Shown: one piece after another, positions 8,643 through 17,765 of the stretch
Layout: each line of letters opens with the position of its first letter
How positions within the stretch are numbered: the stretch's first letter is position 1
Origin: Oceanospirillales bacterium
Lineage (GTDB): Bacteria; Pseudomonadota; Gammaproteobacteria; Pseudomonadales; Endozoicomonadaceae
Direction: 5' to 3'
DNA length: 64,000 nucleotides
NCBI GenBank assembly: GCA_004762125.1
Contig: SIHQ01000011.1
Coordinates: 89,134 to 153,133, forward strand
The notes under the pieces: model-generated
What the model was told of the DNA's origin: nothing
Database searches by the model: none
The model's input: only the letters and a program-made list of their open reading frames with translations
Program-made: the position numbers and the translations under genes

Positions 8643-9446
8643 ATGATCATGAAGCCTGCACGACAACTCTTTATTCTCTCTCTGATTGCATTCCTGCTAT
8701 CGGGTTGTTCGAGTCTCCGCCAGCAAGGGCACTGCATTCTTGCTGGCGGAGCTGGAGGCCTGATTCTTGGAGCTATAGAAACGGCTGGGGCTGCCGCAGC
8801 TGGCGGTGCAGGCTTGGCAATACTGGGAGGATTGCTATGCCACAGTGCAGACACAGATAAAGGCAAAGATAAGCATTGCCCTTTTTCTGCCCCTAGAGGC
8901 ACAAAACTAAACAAGAAAGGCTGCCCCGTAGACAGCGATAAAGATGGCATACCCAATTATCTCGATCTATGTCCAGACACCAAACCAAATACGGCTGTGA
9001 ATGACGATGGCTGCCCAGACTCTGACAGGGACGGTATTGCGGACAACATAGATGAATGTCCAAACACTCCTCCTGACACCAGGGTTGATGAGAGAGGCTG
9101 TCCTGTCATCCTGATTAAGCCGGTGGGACAGATTCTATTCAAATTTGATAAATCGACTCTATCCGATGAAGCAAAAATATATCTTGATGGTATTGCTGAT
9201 AAGCTGAAAGCTAATCCGAATATGAAATTGAATGCCTATGGCCATACTGATGTCTCAGGCCCTTCGGGTCATAATGAGAATCTATGCCTGCGCCGTGCCA
9301 AAAGCGTTACCGACTACCTGATTGAGCAGGGTGTCAGCACTAAGCAAGTTGAACCATACAGAGGTGGCATCATCAAGGAGCACAACGAGACCCATGATGG
9401 CAGAGCCCAGAACCGAAAAGTTGACCTGAATACAGAAGAGGAATAA
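8643..9446 (+). CDS. OmpA-family outer-membrane lipoprotein with thrombospondin type 3 repeats
   Basis: Product of 267 residues. It has a lipoprotein signal with lipobox LLSGC (Cys22). A glycine- and alanine-rich glycine-zipper-like stretch covers residues 34-66. Two calcium-binding type 3 repeats (DSDKDGIPNYLDLCP and DSDRDGIADNIDECP) cover about residues 97-150. A C-terminal OmpA peptidoglycan-binding domain contains NAYGHTDVSGPSGHNENLCLRRA and ends with NRKVDL. It should anchor the outer membrane to peptidoglycan. An ATG six bases downstream (8649) is an equally possible start. The glycine zipper between lipobox and repeats is less usual and might form a membrane hairpin. Confidence 0.9.
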   Translation: MIMKPARQLFILSLIAFLLSGCSSLRQQGHCILAGGAGGLILGAIETAGAAAAGGAGLAILGGLLCHSADTDKGKDKHCPFSAPRGTKLNKKGCPVDSDKDGIPNYLDLCPDTKPNTAVNDDGCPDSDRDGIADNIDECPNTPPDTRVDERGCPVILIKPVGQILFKFDKSTLSDEAKIYLDGIADKLKANPNMKLNAYGHTDVSGPSGHNENLCLRRAKSVTDYLIEQGVSTKQVEPYRGGIIKEHNETHDGRAQNRKVDLNTEEE

Positions 9447-9532
9447 GAGTTTATAATTAACAGGGTTACTTTTAATTAACTGAATATTCAGAATTTCTGA
9501 GATAGCTTAAAGCCAGGGAAGGCTAACTGTTT

Positions 9533-11866
9533 ATGCGAATACCTCGTCCACTTGGAGCCTTATATAAGCGTTACAGGAAGGCTGCTAAAAAAGTTGTCAG
9601 TACAGCAAAGAATATCGTTACCTTCCGTGGTCGTTGGGCTAAAAAAACCGAGCAACCCTCAGAACCATTAACTCCCCCTTCTCCACAGACCCACCAGCCA
9701 ACTGTCTCTCTGACAGAACGATCCAGCTCTGTATCTTCGTCTGGCTCATGGTATAGCGCTCCTGAACCAAAAGAGCCGATACCTGTTGGCATGTCCATTA
9801 CAAGCATTGAAGTTGATACTGACCTACAAAAAAAACTGGCTGCATCCGTTTCTGATAAGCCAGCATTACCACAAGATTCATCTCGGATACTAGAAAAAGC
9901 CAAATTTATCGCCAAAGAATTGGCAGAAACAGATTTGCCTGGCCACCAGCTTTTACCCTGCATCACTGATCACTATGAGCGACAGTCTTCGACCGAAAAA
10001 ACAATAATTAGCGACCAAGGCTCGCAAGAAGCCACATCCGTTGAAAACGGTGAATTAAATCCACTGAAAAAAACACTTCGTAGGATAAGTCAGTGGGGCG
10101 CAAAACCTTATGAGAGGAAAGAGGCAAAAACCAAAAAAATTAACGATAAAGAGATAGAGCCTATAAAAAATAAGGAAGCAACGACTCTTAGAAAAGCACT
10201 TATGAAAATCAACGAATGGAGTGACATTCCCTATACACCCAAAAGCCTGGACAGCCTAGCTTTTGAAATGGCTAACATATTGAATAGCAGCGTATACCCA
10301 TCTTCAGAAAAACTAACTCATATTCGCAAACAATTAACAGACCTTTCTGAACTCCTTGGTTATCTACCGCCAATAGAACAATCAGCCCTCAAACGCCAAC
10401 ATAATAGTTTGACTCAGCTTTACGAAGGTCTTGCGGTCAGTCAAATCCAACTCAACGCTGATCTGGTTGAGGATTACATGCCTCAAGGAAATCACTTCGA
10501 AACAGCCTGCCGTGCTCGTGATATTTTTCCAAATAAACACTTTTCATCTGACCGTCTTGAGAATTACCGAAAAGCCCTGAATTACCACAGGCAAGATTCG
10601 ACAATCACAACACCCGCTGAACTGGAAGAAGCCCTTAAAGAAGAGCTTGCTGCTTTGTTTAATAAATTGAGTCCACTTACTCAAATGACAAGCACACTAC
10701 CCACTAACACCTCTAAAAGATCAATCGTAGACCAACTTGCCGCCCTCTCTCAGGCATCCCCCTTCTTCCCGGAAGGAAAAATTTTCAATCGATTATGCGA
10801 AGAGATGGGTATAAAACATGTGTATAACCATGTCTCGATTGAAGCGATAGAAGACTACAGAAATTCTCTTGGACAATTGATCAATGAAGGCTCTGAAAAA
10901 GACAGCCAGTGGCTTGAAAATTCCTTACTAGCTCTTAGCCTCAAATTCTTTCAGTCAGTTAAGAGCAAAGAAGCCAAAGTGTTCAATCAGGAAACGCTCT
11001 TGGGGCTGATTAAAACGACTGTAGGCAATATCCGGCAGGCGTCCCCATTATTAAAAACAGACCATGTTTCTCCTGCTTTTGGTGATGACAGCCCTGCTCT
11101 GAGAAGAACGGGTCAGCAACTTCAGTGCTATCTACATACAGGCTCAGAAACAAGTAAACCAACAGCAGCCTTTCGATGTGAAAAAGTTGAACTTCACCAG
11201 AACGTAATTAATACCGTTATTGAGCAGTGGTGTCAGCAGAAAGAGGATCTGGACGCACAAATCAAACAAAAACTTGCCCAGTGCGGCACTCTGGATTTTA
11301 CCAATGATGTCAGAATATCCGACGCTATTTACAGCAGCCTAAAAGTAGAAATTGCTCGCCTTAAAAAAATAAAGCAAGAAATGCCTTTCCCCGACTTTCC
11401 TCTCATGCTGCTTACCTCAGCAAATAGCACTCCGATGGACAAGGATTTTTTCTATACAACCGGTATTACCTCTGCAATCGCCCATGTACAACTCCATGAG
11501 CCTAATCGAACTCACATAACAAAAGCGTTCACCGCTATCACCTCAACAGCTACTTTTCGTGCCAATTTAGCTGACTGGTCCACACAGAGATTATTCCTTA
11601 ATCAGGTCATGAACAAATGTTGCCGGTATTTTTCAGGCGATATAATCAATCATGATCTCCTCTTAAGAAGTGAAAAGTTAAAACTGGATAAGTGCTTTGT
11701 GCAAACAAACTCAGCCATTAATGACCTACTGTTAAATCCTGGACAGGATGGAGCTTCGGAAGGACTTCATTTTCTTCGCTTACAGGCTGCTCTATTGAAA
11801 ACCTATAGTGATCAGCTGGTGCACTACAAACCACCTCCAGTGATTAAAGCTGGATTCGAGCAATAG
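9533..11866 (+). CDS. Large repeat-containing protein of unknown function (possible effector)
   Basis: Product of 777 residues; I recognise no family. The first 35 residues are very basic and followed by a Pro/Ser/Thr-rich, probably disordered linker (about 40-115). Two copies of a 16-residue motif follow: LKKTLRRISQWGAKPY (178-193) and LRKALMKINEWSDIPY (219-234). Further on, a helical motif recurs three times: SSEKLTHIRKQL (about 257), SSDRLENYRKAL (about 338) and SIEAIEDYRNSL (about 435), suggesting divergent helical repeats of 80-100 residues. No signal peptide or membrane span is visible, so a cytoplasmic protein or one exported by a dedicated secretion system is possible. AAGG lies ten bases before the ATG. 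The role is unknown; effector is a guess from its domain-poor, repeat-rich make-up. Confidence 0.8.
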   Translation: MRIPRPLGALYKRYRKAAKKVVSTAKNIVTFRGRWAKKTEQPSEPLTPPSPQTHQPTVSLTERSSSVSSSGSWYSAPEPKEPIPVGMSITSIEVDTDLQKKLAASVSDKPALPQDSSRILEKAKFIAKELAETDLPGHQLLPCITDHYERQSSTEKTIISDQGSQEATSVENGELNPLKKTLRRISQWGAKPYERKEAKTKKINDKEIEPIKNKEATTLRKALMKINEWSDIPYTPKSLDSLAFEMANILNSSVYPSSEKLTHIRKQLTDLSELLGYLPPIEQSALKRQHNSLTQLYEGLAVSQIQLNADLVEDYMPQGNHFETACRARDIFPNKHFSSDRLENYRKALNYHRQDSTITTPAELEEALKEELAALFNKLSPLTQMTSTLPTNTSKRSIVDQLAALSQASPFFPEGKIFNRLCEEMGIKHVYNHVSIEAIEDYRNSLGQLINEGSEKDSQWLENSLLALSLKFFQSVKSKEAKVFNQETLLGLIKTTVGNIRQASPLLKTDHVSPAFGDDSPALRRTGQQLQCYLHTGSETSKPTAAFRCEKVELHQNVINTVIEQWCQQKEDLDAQIKQKLAQCGTLDFTNDVRISDAIYSSLKVEIARLKKIKQEMPFPDFPLMLLTSANSTPMDKDFFYTTGITSAIAHVQLHEPNRTHITKAFTAITSTATFRANLADWSTQRLFLNQVMNKCCRYFSGDIINHDLLLRSEKLKLDKCFVQTNSAINDLLLNPGQDGASEGLHFLRLQAALLKTYSDQLVHYKPPPVIKAGFEQ

Positions 11867-11983
11867 TCTCTCGTTCGGCAGAACTTTTTGTCTAAAGTCT
11901 CAACCCATTGAATCCGTTGACCCTATTAAAGCGTATACCCCTATAAGAACAATTTAGGCATACGAACAATTCAGGACAACATT

Positions 11984-12622
11984 ATGAGCAGTAAACTGAA
12001 ATGGCTTTCAATCACCGGGTTGGCCTTAGGTATTGGTCTGGCAGTCGCTGGCGGCAATAAACAGGAGCCTCTCACCCCAACTACTTCGGGTGTTGAAACA
12101 GCCATCTTTGCCGGTGGTTGCTTTTGGTGTACTGAATCCGATTTTGAAAAAGTAGAGGGTGTTCTGACGGCTGTTAGTGGTTACACCGCTGGACCAGAAA
12201 AGAATCCTACCTATAAACAGGTTTCATCGGGTAGAACGGGTCACACTGAAGCGGTAAAAGTGACGTTTAACCCGGATAAAGTCAGCTATAAACAGTTGCT
12301 GGACATCTACTGGACAACCATTGATCCAACCGTAGAAAACAGACAGTTCTGTGATACTGGCAGTCAATACAGAACGGGTGTTTACTATCAGGGTAAAGAA
12401 CAGAAAGCGGCAGCTCTTGGTTCCCTGAAAACACTTGAAGACAGTGAACGCTTCCAGAAGATCTACACAGAAGTTCAGCCTTTCAACAGTTTCTATCTTG
12501 CTGAGGGGTATCATCAGGACTATTACAAGAAAAACCCGGTTCGCTATAAATTCTATCGGTATAACTGCGGCAGGGATCAACGCTTGAAAGAGCTATGGGG
12601 AGAATCTGCAGCGCAGCATTAA
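11984..12622 (+). CDS. msrA: Exported peptide-methionine (S)-S-oxide reductase
   Basis: Product of 212 residues. The MsrA active-site motif GGCFWC (Cys46, Cys49) is followed by TESDFEKVEGV. Later signatures are SSGRTGHTEAVKV, FCDTGSQYRTGVYY and YHQDYY. Residues 1-24 (MSSKLKWLSITGLALGIGLA and onward) form a signal peptide or membrane anchor, so this copy probably repairs oxidised methionine in the periplasm. A second, cytoplasmic MsrA is encoded at 37709-38353. No MsrB domain is fused. It is likely expressed alone: the flanking genes are on the same strand, but 117 and 69 bases away. Confidence 0.93.
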   Translation: MSSKLKWLSITGLALGIGLAVAGGNKQEPLTPTTSGVETAIFAGGCFWCTESDFEKVEGVLTAVSGYTAGPEKNPTYKQVSSGRTGHTEAVKVTFNPDKVSYKQLLDIYWTTIDPTVENRQFCDTGSQYRTGVYYQGKEQKAAALGSLKTLEDSERFQKIYTEVQPFNSFYLAEGYHQDYYKKNPVRYKFYRYNCGRDQRLKELWGESAAQH

Positions 12623-12691
12623 GTCCTTAATTGACCATTACACCTGTCCGCTATACTTCCCTTCCTGAAGATAACAGCGTAGCGGACATTG

Positions 12692-13576
12692 ATGACCACA
12701 GAGACCAGAGCCTGCCTTTACGCTCTTATAACAGCTTTGCTCTGGTCGACCATCGCAACAGCTTTCAAACTGACTTTAAAGTTTATAGACCCATGGCAAA
12801 TGGTGTTCTGGCCGGTAGTCACATCAACTCTTCTATTAGGTACGGTTGTTTTAGTTCAAGGCAAAAGCCACCTGATTACCCAACAGACTAAACAGTCCTG
12901 GAAAGCTTACCTGTTATTGGGCTTGTTCAATCCTTTTCTATATCATTTGCTGTTGTTTAAAAGCTATGACCTCCTACCTGCTCAACAGGCCCAAGCTTTA
13001 AACTACACATGGCCGCTAGCATTGACCCTTTTATCCAGTCTTCTATTGGGTAAGAAGGTCACCCTAAAAGACAGCTTCTGTTGTCTGGCTGCCTATCTCG
13101 GCGTTCTTATAATCAGCACCGGTGGTGATATTCAGGCTATGCAGTTTGACAGCCCTCATGGTGTCGCGTTAATGCTGCTTGCCACTTTGATTTGGGCTCT
13201 CTATTGGACTTACAGCACCAAGTTGACTGGTGACACACTGGTCAATCTTTTACTCTGTTTTCTATTTGGATTACCCTGGATAACTGTAGCCACTGTTTGG
13301 CAATCCAGCATCTGGCCAATCCCTATAGAAGGGTTAACTGGTGCTGTATATATTGGTTTGATCGAAATGGGGATTGCCTATATTTTCTGGCTAAAAGCCC
13401 TGAAACTGACAGAAAATACAGCCTTGATCAGTAATATCAGTTATTTAAGTCCTTTCCTATCGCTGGTATTTATTAACCAGATCCTAGATGAAATAATCGC
13501 CCCTGCTACCTATTTGGGGCTTGTGATGATTATCGCTGCCGTTCTTATTCAGCAGAGCATCAGACGTAACCATTGA
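12692..13576 (+). CDS. DMT-superfamily (EamA) transporter, YddG-like aromatic amino acid exporter
   Basis: Product of 294 residues from the ATG at 12692 (a TTG directly before it is less likely). It shows about ten hydrophobic segments in two similar halves, the layout of the drug/metabolite transporter superfamily. The opening (YALITALLWSTIATAFKLTL) and LNYTWPLALTLLSSLLLGKK resemble the EamA group, and the nearest familiar member is YddG, an inner-membrane exporter of aromatic amino acids. The substrate cannot be derived from sequence alone. The gene ends 25 bases before trmN6, so the two may share a transcript. Confidence 0.82.
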   Translation: MTTETRACLYALITALLWSTIATAFKLTLKFIDPWQMVFWPVVTSTLLLGTVVLVQGKSHLITQQTKQSWKAYLLLGLFNPFLYHLLLFKSYDLLPAQQAQALNYTWPLALTLLSSLLLGKKVTLKDSFCCLAAYLGVLIISTGGDIQAMQFDSPHGVALMLLATLIWALYWTYSTKLTGDTLVNLLLCFLFGLPWITVATVWQSSIWPIPIEGLTGAVYIGLIEMGIAYIFWLKALKLTENTALISNISYLSPFLSLVFINQILDEIIAPATYLGLVMIIAAVLIQQSIRRNH

Positions 13577-13601
13577 ATCTTTCTCAAACCGATGTGTATC
13601 C

Positions 13602-14306
13602 ATGGCCAGAAACAGTTATTTCAAATTTAAACAGTTCCGTATAGAGCAAGATCAATGTGCAATGAAAGTAACCGCCGATGCTTCTCTATTTGGCGCAATA
13701 GTCGATGTTGAATCTTCAGAAAGAATTCTGGATATAGGTGCAGGAACCGGATTACTGAGCCTGATGGCCGCTCAAAGGAGTAAAGCCATCATTGATGCGA
13801 TAGAGCTTGATCGGAGTGCTTCAGAACAGTGCCGGCAAAATTTCAAAGAAAGTCCGTGGTCAGAGCGGCTCAGGGTAATCCACTCGGCGATTCAGTCTTA
13901 TGAGGCTGAACCTTATGACACGATTATCTGCAACCCTCCATTCTTTGAAAACTCATTAAAAGCTCCAGACGAACAGCGTTCTCTGGCAAGGCATACAGAC
14001 AGCCTTACTTTTGATGAACTTAGCAGAGATATAAAACGACTATTGTCACCGACAGGACAGGCATGGGTTCTTCTGCCCATTCGAGAAACTTCCAGCTTTC
14101 TGCAGAACGCAGAACGACACAATCTTCATATAATACAACTGATTTCATTACAGTCGACTGTCAATCGTCCAGCTCACCGAAATTTTATTGTGCTTGGTTC
14201 TCACGCGAAAGCATGTGTCGAAAGTAGTGTAATAGTATTTGAGGATAAGCCGGTATATTCACAGAAAGCCCAGCAGCTATTATCATCTTACTATTTGGCT
14301 CTGTAA
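13602..14306 (+). CDS. trmN6: tRNA1(Val) (adenine(37)-N6)-methyltransferase
   Basis: Product of 234 residues. The N-terminus FKFKQFRIEQDQCAMKVTAD matches the TrmN6/YfiC family. It is followed by the SAM-binding motif ILDIGAGTGLLSL and the N6-adenine methylase motif IICNPPFF. The enzyme methylates A37 of tRNA-Val in the cytoplasm. Length and motif order are normal for the family. The gene closes the rightward cluster and is followed within a few bases by a strong hairpin shared with the convergent gene on the other strand. Confidence 0.93.
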   Translation: MARNSYFKFKQFRIEQDQCAMKVTADASLFGAIVDVESSERILDIGAGTGLLSLMAAQRSKAIIDAIELDRSASEQCRQNFKESPWSERLRVIHSAIQSYEAEPYDTIICNPPFFENSLKAPDEQRSLARHTDSLTFDELSRDIKRLLSPTGQAWVLLPIRETSSFLQNAERHNLHIIQLISLQSTVNRPAHRNFIVLGSHAKACVESSVIVFEDKPVYSQKAQQLLSSYYLAL

Positions 14307-14309
14307 AAA

Positions 14310-14335
14310 AAATAGCACCTCTAAAGGTGCTATTT
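14310..14335. terminator. Bidirectional terminator between trmN6 and the convergent 504-residue protein gene
   Basis: AAATAGCACCT (14310-14320) and AGGTGCTATTT (14325-14335) are perfect inverted arms with a four-base loop. A-runs on the left and T-rich sequence on the right allow termination in both directions. Confidence 0.85.
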
Positions 14336-14370
14336 AAATTAAAACTAACCGTTAAGACTCAAAGCATAAG

Positions 14371-15885
14371 CTAATGGGGAAGCATTTGATCATCATCATC
14401 AACGCTGAGATTGGTAGCATTAGTCCTAAACGCATTTAGATTGGGGCGAAAAGGTTTCGGGCTTATGTTTCCGGTATCTTTCATAATTGCTCCGAAGATA
14501 GCTGGCTGTGCCCTTAGTGTGGTTCCACCTAAATGCGGATAATTTTCAGAAGCAGCTTTAGCCAGAGCTTCAAAATCAGCACCTGGATGATTACCAAATC
14601 CTAGATCCTCACCATAACTACCGATTACATCACTTGCGGTGACTTTCACATTGGCTGGATCAAGAATTCTTTCTATCTCACTCACTGTTTCCACCATTGC
14701 CTCTAACCGCTGATACTCTTCGAGTCGATCCATATCAAAGAACTTGGTTCCATCATTTCTGATTTCAGCCATTGTGGCTTGAATGGAAGGTATAAAAGCA
14801 GACCAGTCTGAATGCATTTGATAGAACGCGGCGTTCATTTTTTGATCTTTGGACACTTCTGCCACACCAGGAAAATACTTGGATTTATGCATTTCAGCGT
14901 GCCCAAGGTAGTACTCCAGACCAGGCATCCTGTCAGTATATCCACCCAGCTTTGACGTCGCAGAATGCAATTTATCAGTACCCCAAATCAACTGTCTGCG
15001 TTGCATGGAAGTCACTTCATCCTGATAACCCTTCTTGGGTTTGATGGTATTAGTGAATACTTCATGCATTTTCTCGAAGAACCGAGCATCACTCGCCTCA
15101 CCTTGAGTTTTAATTTTCTGCTCAGCGTCAACCGTTCCAGTGCTGTTCTCAACGATATCTGTACGAAGGCTGTCCATACCTGACTTAGTCAAACTGTCTA
15201 AAGCATGTGTAACTCTGACAGCATCTGCAGCTGCACCTCGTGTTTTTGCCTTTTCACCCAGTGCTTTTCTCCGAACTTGGTTCACCAGTGTTTTAAGTTG
15301 CCCTCGTTCTTTTGCTGCCACCTCCATTTTCTCTTCATCGGCCTTCATCTTTGTAGTCAGTGCCTCAAGGGTTCTAGGTGATTTTTTTGCTCTTAAAGCT
15401 CTTTCATACGTAGCTTCAGACTTTACAAATTCTTTCACAGCGGCTTGGTAGCTTTTTTCTAGCTTGTCTCCAGCCTTTGAACGAACTTTGAAAAGAAGAA
15501 CGCCTTTACCTTCCGCTCCTTTGACACCCTTAATACTCTCTGATGACATAAAGGCAGAACACTTTTCAATAAGCTCGAGTAGCGCTCCGTCTGTAATTTT
15601 TACCCCTTGCTGGCATTTAGCTTTAAAACTATTGCTAAACATCATGCTTTCGACTTCTCGTTGAACACCACGTCTCATGGTGAGCTTAACCGTTGGTACC
15701 TGATACAGTGCATCGTTTGCCTTACCTTTGACATAGAGTGCACTAAGTTTTATTTTTTCTACCAGCTTCCCCAGGTTTCGCGCCATACCTTTTAAGATAT
15801 GAGAAGCCTGATATCTTTTCTTTACCTCAGCGGTAAAATTCGAATATTTGGGGGCCAGTACTTCTAGGCGGGTTCTAATACTCAT
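14371..15885 (-). CDS. Unknown helical protein (504 residues)
   Basis: I start it at the ATG at 15885 because AGGAGAGG lies six bases upstream; the in-frame ATG at 15906 sits just before that site. I recognise no family. The protein is Lys/Glu/Ala-rich with a predicted long coiled-coil in the middle (from LEKSYQAAVKEFVKSEATYE through MKADEEKMEVAAKERGQL). The C-terminus is acidic (VDDDDQ). There is no signal peptide or membrane span. A segment near the C-terminal third, DRLEEYQRL, resembles the recurring DRLENYRKAL motif of the 777-residue protein encoded 2.5 kb away, though this may be chance. Its role is unknown. Confidence 0.75.
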   Translation of the reverse strand: MSIRTRLEVLAPKYSNFTAEVKKRYQASHILKGMARNLGKLVEKIKLSALYVKGKANDALYQVPTVKLTMRRGVQREVESMMFSNSFKAKCQQGVKITDGALLELIEKCSAFMSSESIKGVKGAEGKGVLLFKVRSKAGDKLEKSYQAAVKEFVKSEATYERALRAKKSPRTLEALTTKMKADEEKMEVAAKERGQLKTLVNQVRRKALGEKAKTRGAAADAVRVTHALDSLTKSGMDSLRTDIVENSTGTVDAEQKIKTQGEASDARFFEKMHEVFTNTIKPKKGYQDEVTSMQRRQLIWGTDKLHSATSKLGGYTDRMPGLEYYLGHAEMHKSKYFPGVAEVSKDQKMNAAFYQMHSDWSAFIPSIQATMAEIRNDGTKFFDMDRLEEYQRLEAMVETVSEIERILDPANVKVTASDVIGSYGEDLGFGNHPGADFEALAKAASENYPHLGGTTLRAQPAIFGAIMKDTGNISPKPFRPNLNAFRTNATNLSVDDDDQMLPH

Positions 15886-15979
15886 TACTGACCTCTCCTT
15901 GGTCATCCAAGACTTGATTTTGTCAGTATAGGAGATTTTGAAATGAAGAACTGCAAGTTAATAATCAGTCAGAATAGCA

Positions 15980-16002
15980 GCAGGAGTCGGAGTAACTCCT
16001 GC
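15980..16002 (-). terminator. Hairpin after the amino-acid permease gene
   Basis: GCAGGAGT (15980-15987) and ACTCCTGC (15995-16002) form a perfect eight-pair stem with a seven-base loop, 46 bases past the permease stop. The T-tail on the minus strand is weak. Confidence 0.45.
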
Positions 16003-16047
16003 CTGTTTAGTTAATCTGTCAGTTCCCTGACAAGCTTCAAAAAACCG

Positions 16048-16713
16048 TTACACGTAAGCTCTATTTAGCTGTTTCTCAGCCCACTTCTGGAACCAGGTGC
16101 AAGCGACGACCACCACCCAGTAAATCAATGCAACGGTCAGATAACTCTCGAAAAACCTGAAACTGCTAGCGGCTTCCATCTGGGCTCTTGCCATTATTTC
16201 CACGACACCGAGGGTGAAAGCCAGAGAAGTGCTCTTCAGCAGGTCAATAGCATTATTCATGAGTCCGGGAAAGGCAACACGGGCAGCCTGAGGAATGATG
16301 ATTCTGCGCATACCCTGCGCTCGGGTCATGCCTACACTGAGGGCTCCTTCCATCTGTCCGGAATGTACGCCGATTATCGCCGCTCTCATACTTTCAGACA
16401 TATAAGCTGCAAAATGCAGCCCCAGAGCAATGATCACAGCGATAATGGCAGGGACCTCTGCCATGGCAGGAATCAGCTGCGGTAAACCGTAATAAAAGAT
16501 GAACAGCTGCACCAACAAGGGAGAACCCCTGAAGAACGAGATATAAAAATCGGCAACATGATGCAAATAAAAGGGTCGTGTTATTTTAAGCATGGCCAAC
16601 AAGAGCCCAAGAGACAGTGACAAAATCAAGCCACCCAGTGTCATCCAGAGCGTCGTGCTTAGGTTCATGGTAACTGTCGGTAACAACCCGATAGCGTATT
16701 CAAAATCAATCAT
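16048..16713 (-). CDS. Polar amino-acid ABC transporter permease (HisM/GlnP type)
   Basis: Product of 221 residues, the usual length for this family. The N-terminal motif TLWMTLGGLILSLSLGLLLA, five or so hydrophobic segments, and the cytoplasmic coupling (EAA) loop GALSVGMTRAQGMRRIIIPQ followed by AARVAFPGL identify an inner-membrane permease of the His/Glu/Gln uptake family. The binding-protein gene lies just upstream on the same strand, but a strong terminator separates the two. No ATPase gene is next to them, so the ATP-binding subunit must come from elsewhere. Confidence 0.9.
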   Translation of the reverse strand: MIDFEYAIGLLPTVTMNLSTTLWMTLGGLILSLSLGLLLAMLKITRPFYLHHVADFYISFFRGSPLLVQLFIFYYGLPQLIPAMAEVPAIIAVIIALGLHFAAYMSESMRAAIIGVHSGQMEGALSVGMTRAQGMRRIIIPQAARVAFPGLMNNAIDLLKSTSLAFTLGVVEIMARAQMEAASSFRFFESYLTVALIYWVVVVACTWFQKWAEKQLNRAYV

Positions 16714-16803
16714 TTATCTATCTCAAACAGCCCTGAGCGTGAAATGCAGCTAACTTCGAAATATGAAAATGGTACAAAGCCAGGTAGAGCTGCATTTCTA
16801 CAG

Positions 16804-16829
16804 TAAAAAAACCCCGGCAATAGCCAGGG
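16804..16829 (-). terminator. Rho-independent terminator between binding protein and permease
   Basis: On the minus strand the stem CCCTGGC / GCCGGGG (one wobble pair, four-base loop TATT) is followed at once by seven T residues. It lies 24 bases after the binding-protein stop and should lower permease expression relative to the binding protein. Confidence 0.85.
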
Positions 16830-16852
16830 CATTACAACTGCTCAGGCGGGCA

Positions 16853-17662
16853 TTAACTGGCAGGGTTAGCAGTGATATCAGCGCCAAACCATTTTTGGGA
16901 AATCGTGGCCAGAGTACCATCAGCACGCATCTCATTCAGTGCTTTGCTGACTTTCTGACTCAAGGCAGTACCTTCTTCATTTTTCAGGAAGGGCATAGCA
17001 TTGCGCAGGATTTCAATCGGTTCTCCAGCCAGTTTCAGAGGCAGGTCAGCCTTATCAATCAGAGCCAGTACACTGACACGATCCATTACAAACGCATCGG
17101 AACGTTTCAAAACAACGTCTCTCTCAATGCCTGTGTCGTAAGTCACGATGTCAATTTTCTTTTCCGGATCCTGTTCACGCAGAATGGCTTCAAAGTTTGA
17201 ACCCAGGTTAACAGCAACTTTCTTACCGGACAGGTCTTTCACAGAGCTGATGTCATTGGTGTCATTGTGAACAACGAGCTGAGCACCATCAAATACATAA
17301 GGGTCAGCGAACGCATAACGCTCGGCACGTTTATCAGTAAGCGTGATCTGATTCGAAATCGTGTCCAGCTGACCGGCTTCGAGCATACCAAATAAGCCAG
17401 AGAAAGGTGCAGTTACAAACTTAACATCTGAATTCAGTCGTTTACCCAGCTCATTCCAGACATCAATTTCAAAACCCTGTAATACACCCTCTTTCATAAA
17501 AGTAAAAGGGAAATAAGTGCCAGACATACCTACTTTTACAACCGTTGCTGGAGCAACAGCATTTTCAGCCTGCGTATCTTTTTCACCAGAACATCCGGCC
17601 AGAGCAACGCTGGCAGCTAGTACGGCGGTAGTTAGAACTTTTTTGATGGATAATCCGAACAT
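16853..17662 (-). CDS. Amino-acid ABC transporter substrate-binding lipoprotein
   Basis: Product of 269 residues. Lipoprotein signal with lipobox LAGC (Cys24), so it is probably anchored to a membrane facing the periplasm. The mature part carries the family-3 solute-binding protein pattern: VGMSGTYFPFTFMKEGVLQGFEIDV, FSGLFGMLEAGQLDTISNQI, and DLSGKKVAVNLGSNFE (given here as separate short blocks of one domain). Its substrate is likely a polar amino acid or cystine-like compound; the specificity is not readable. It is the first gene of a pair with the permease. Confidence 0.9.
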   Translation of the reverse strand: MFGLSIKKVLTTAVLAASVALAGCSGEKDTQAENAVAPATVVKVGMSGTYFPFTFMKEGVLQGFEIDVWNELGKRLNSDVKFVTAPFSGLFGMLEAGQLDTISNQITLTDKRAERYAFADPYVFDGAQLVVHNDTNDISSVKDLSGKKVAVNLGSNFEAILREQDPEKKIDIVTYDTGIERDVVLKRSDAFVMDRVSVLALIDKADLPLKLAGEPIEILRNAMPFLKNEEGTALSQKVSKALNEMRADGTLATISQKWFGADITANPAS

Positions 17663-17765
17663 CTTTCTCTCACTATTCCTGATCAGATCATATTTGCCGC
17701 TGTAAGTGGTTGACTTCAGGAGGAGGCATAAATATGAAATGAGTACTGCCTAACGACGGATAAGT

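Noticed and set aside
8426..8860. 144-codon open frame before and inside the lipoprotein gene
   Set aside because: It overlaps the signal peptide and glycine zipper region of the real gene in another frame.
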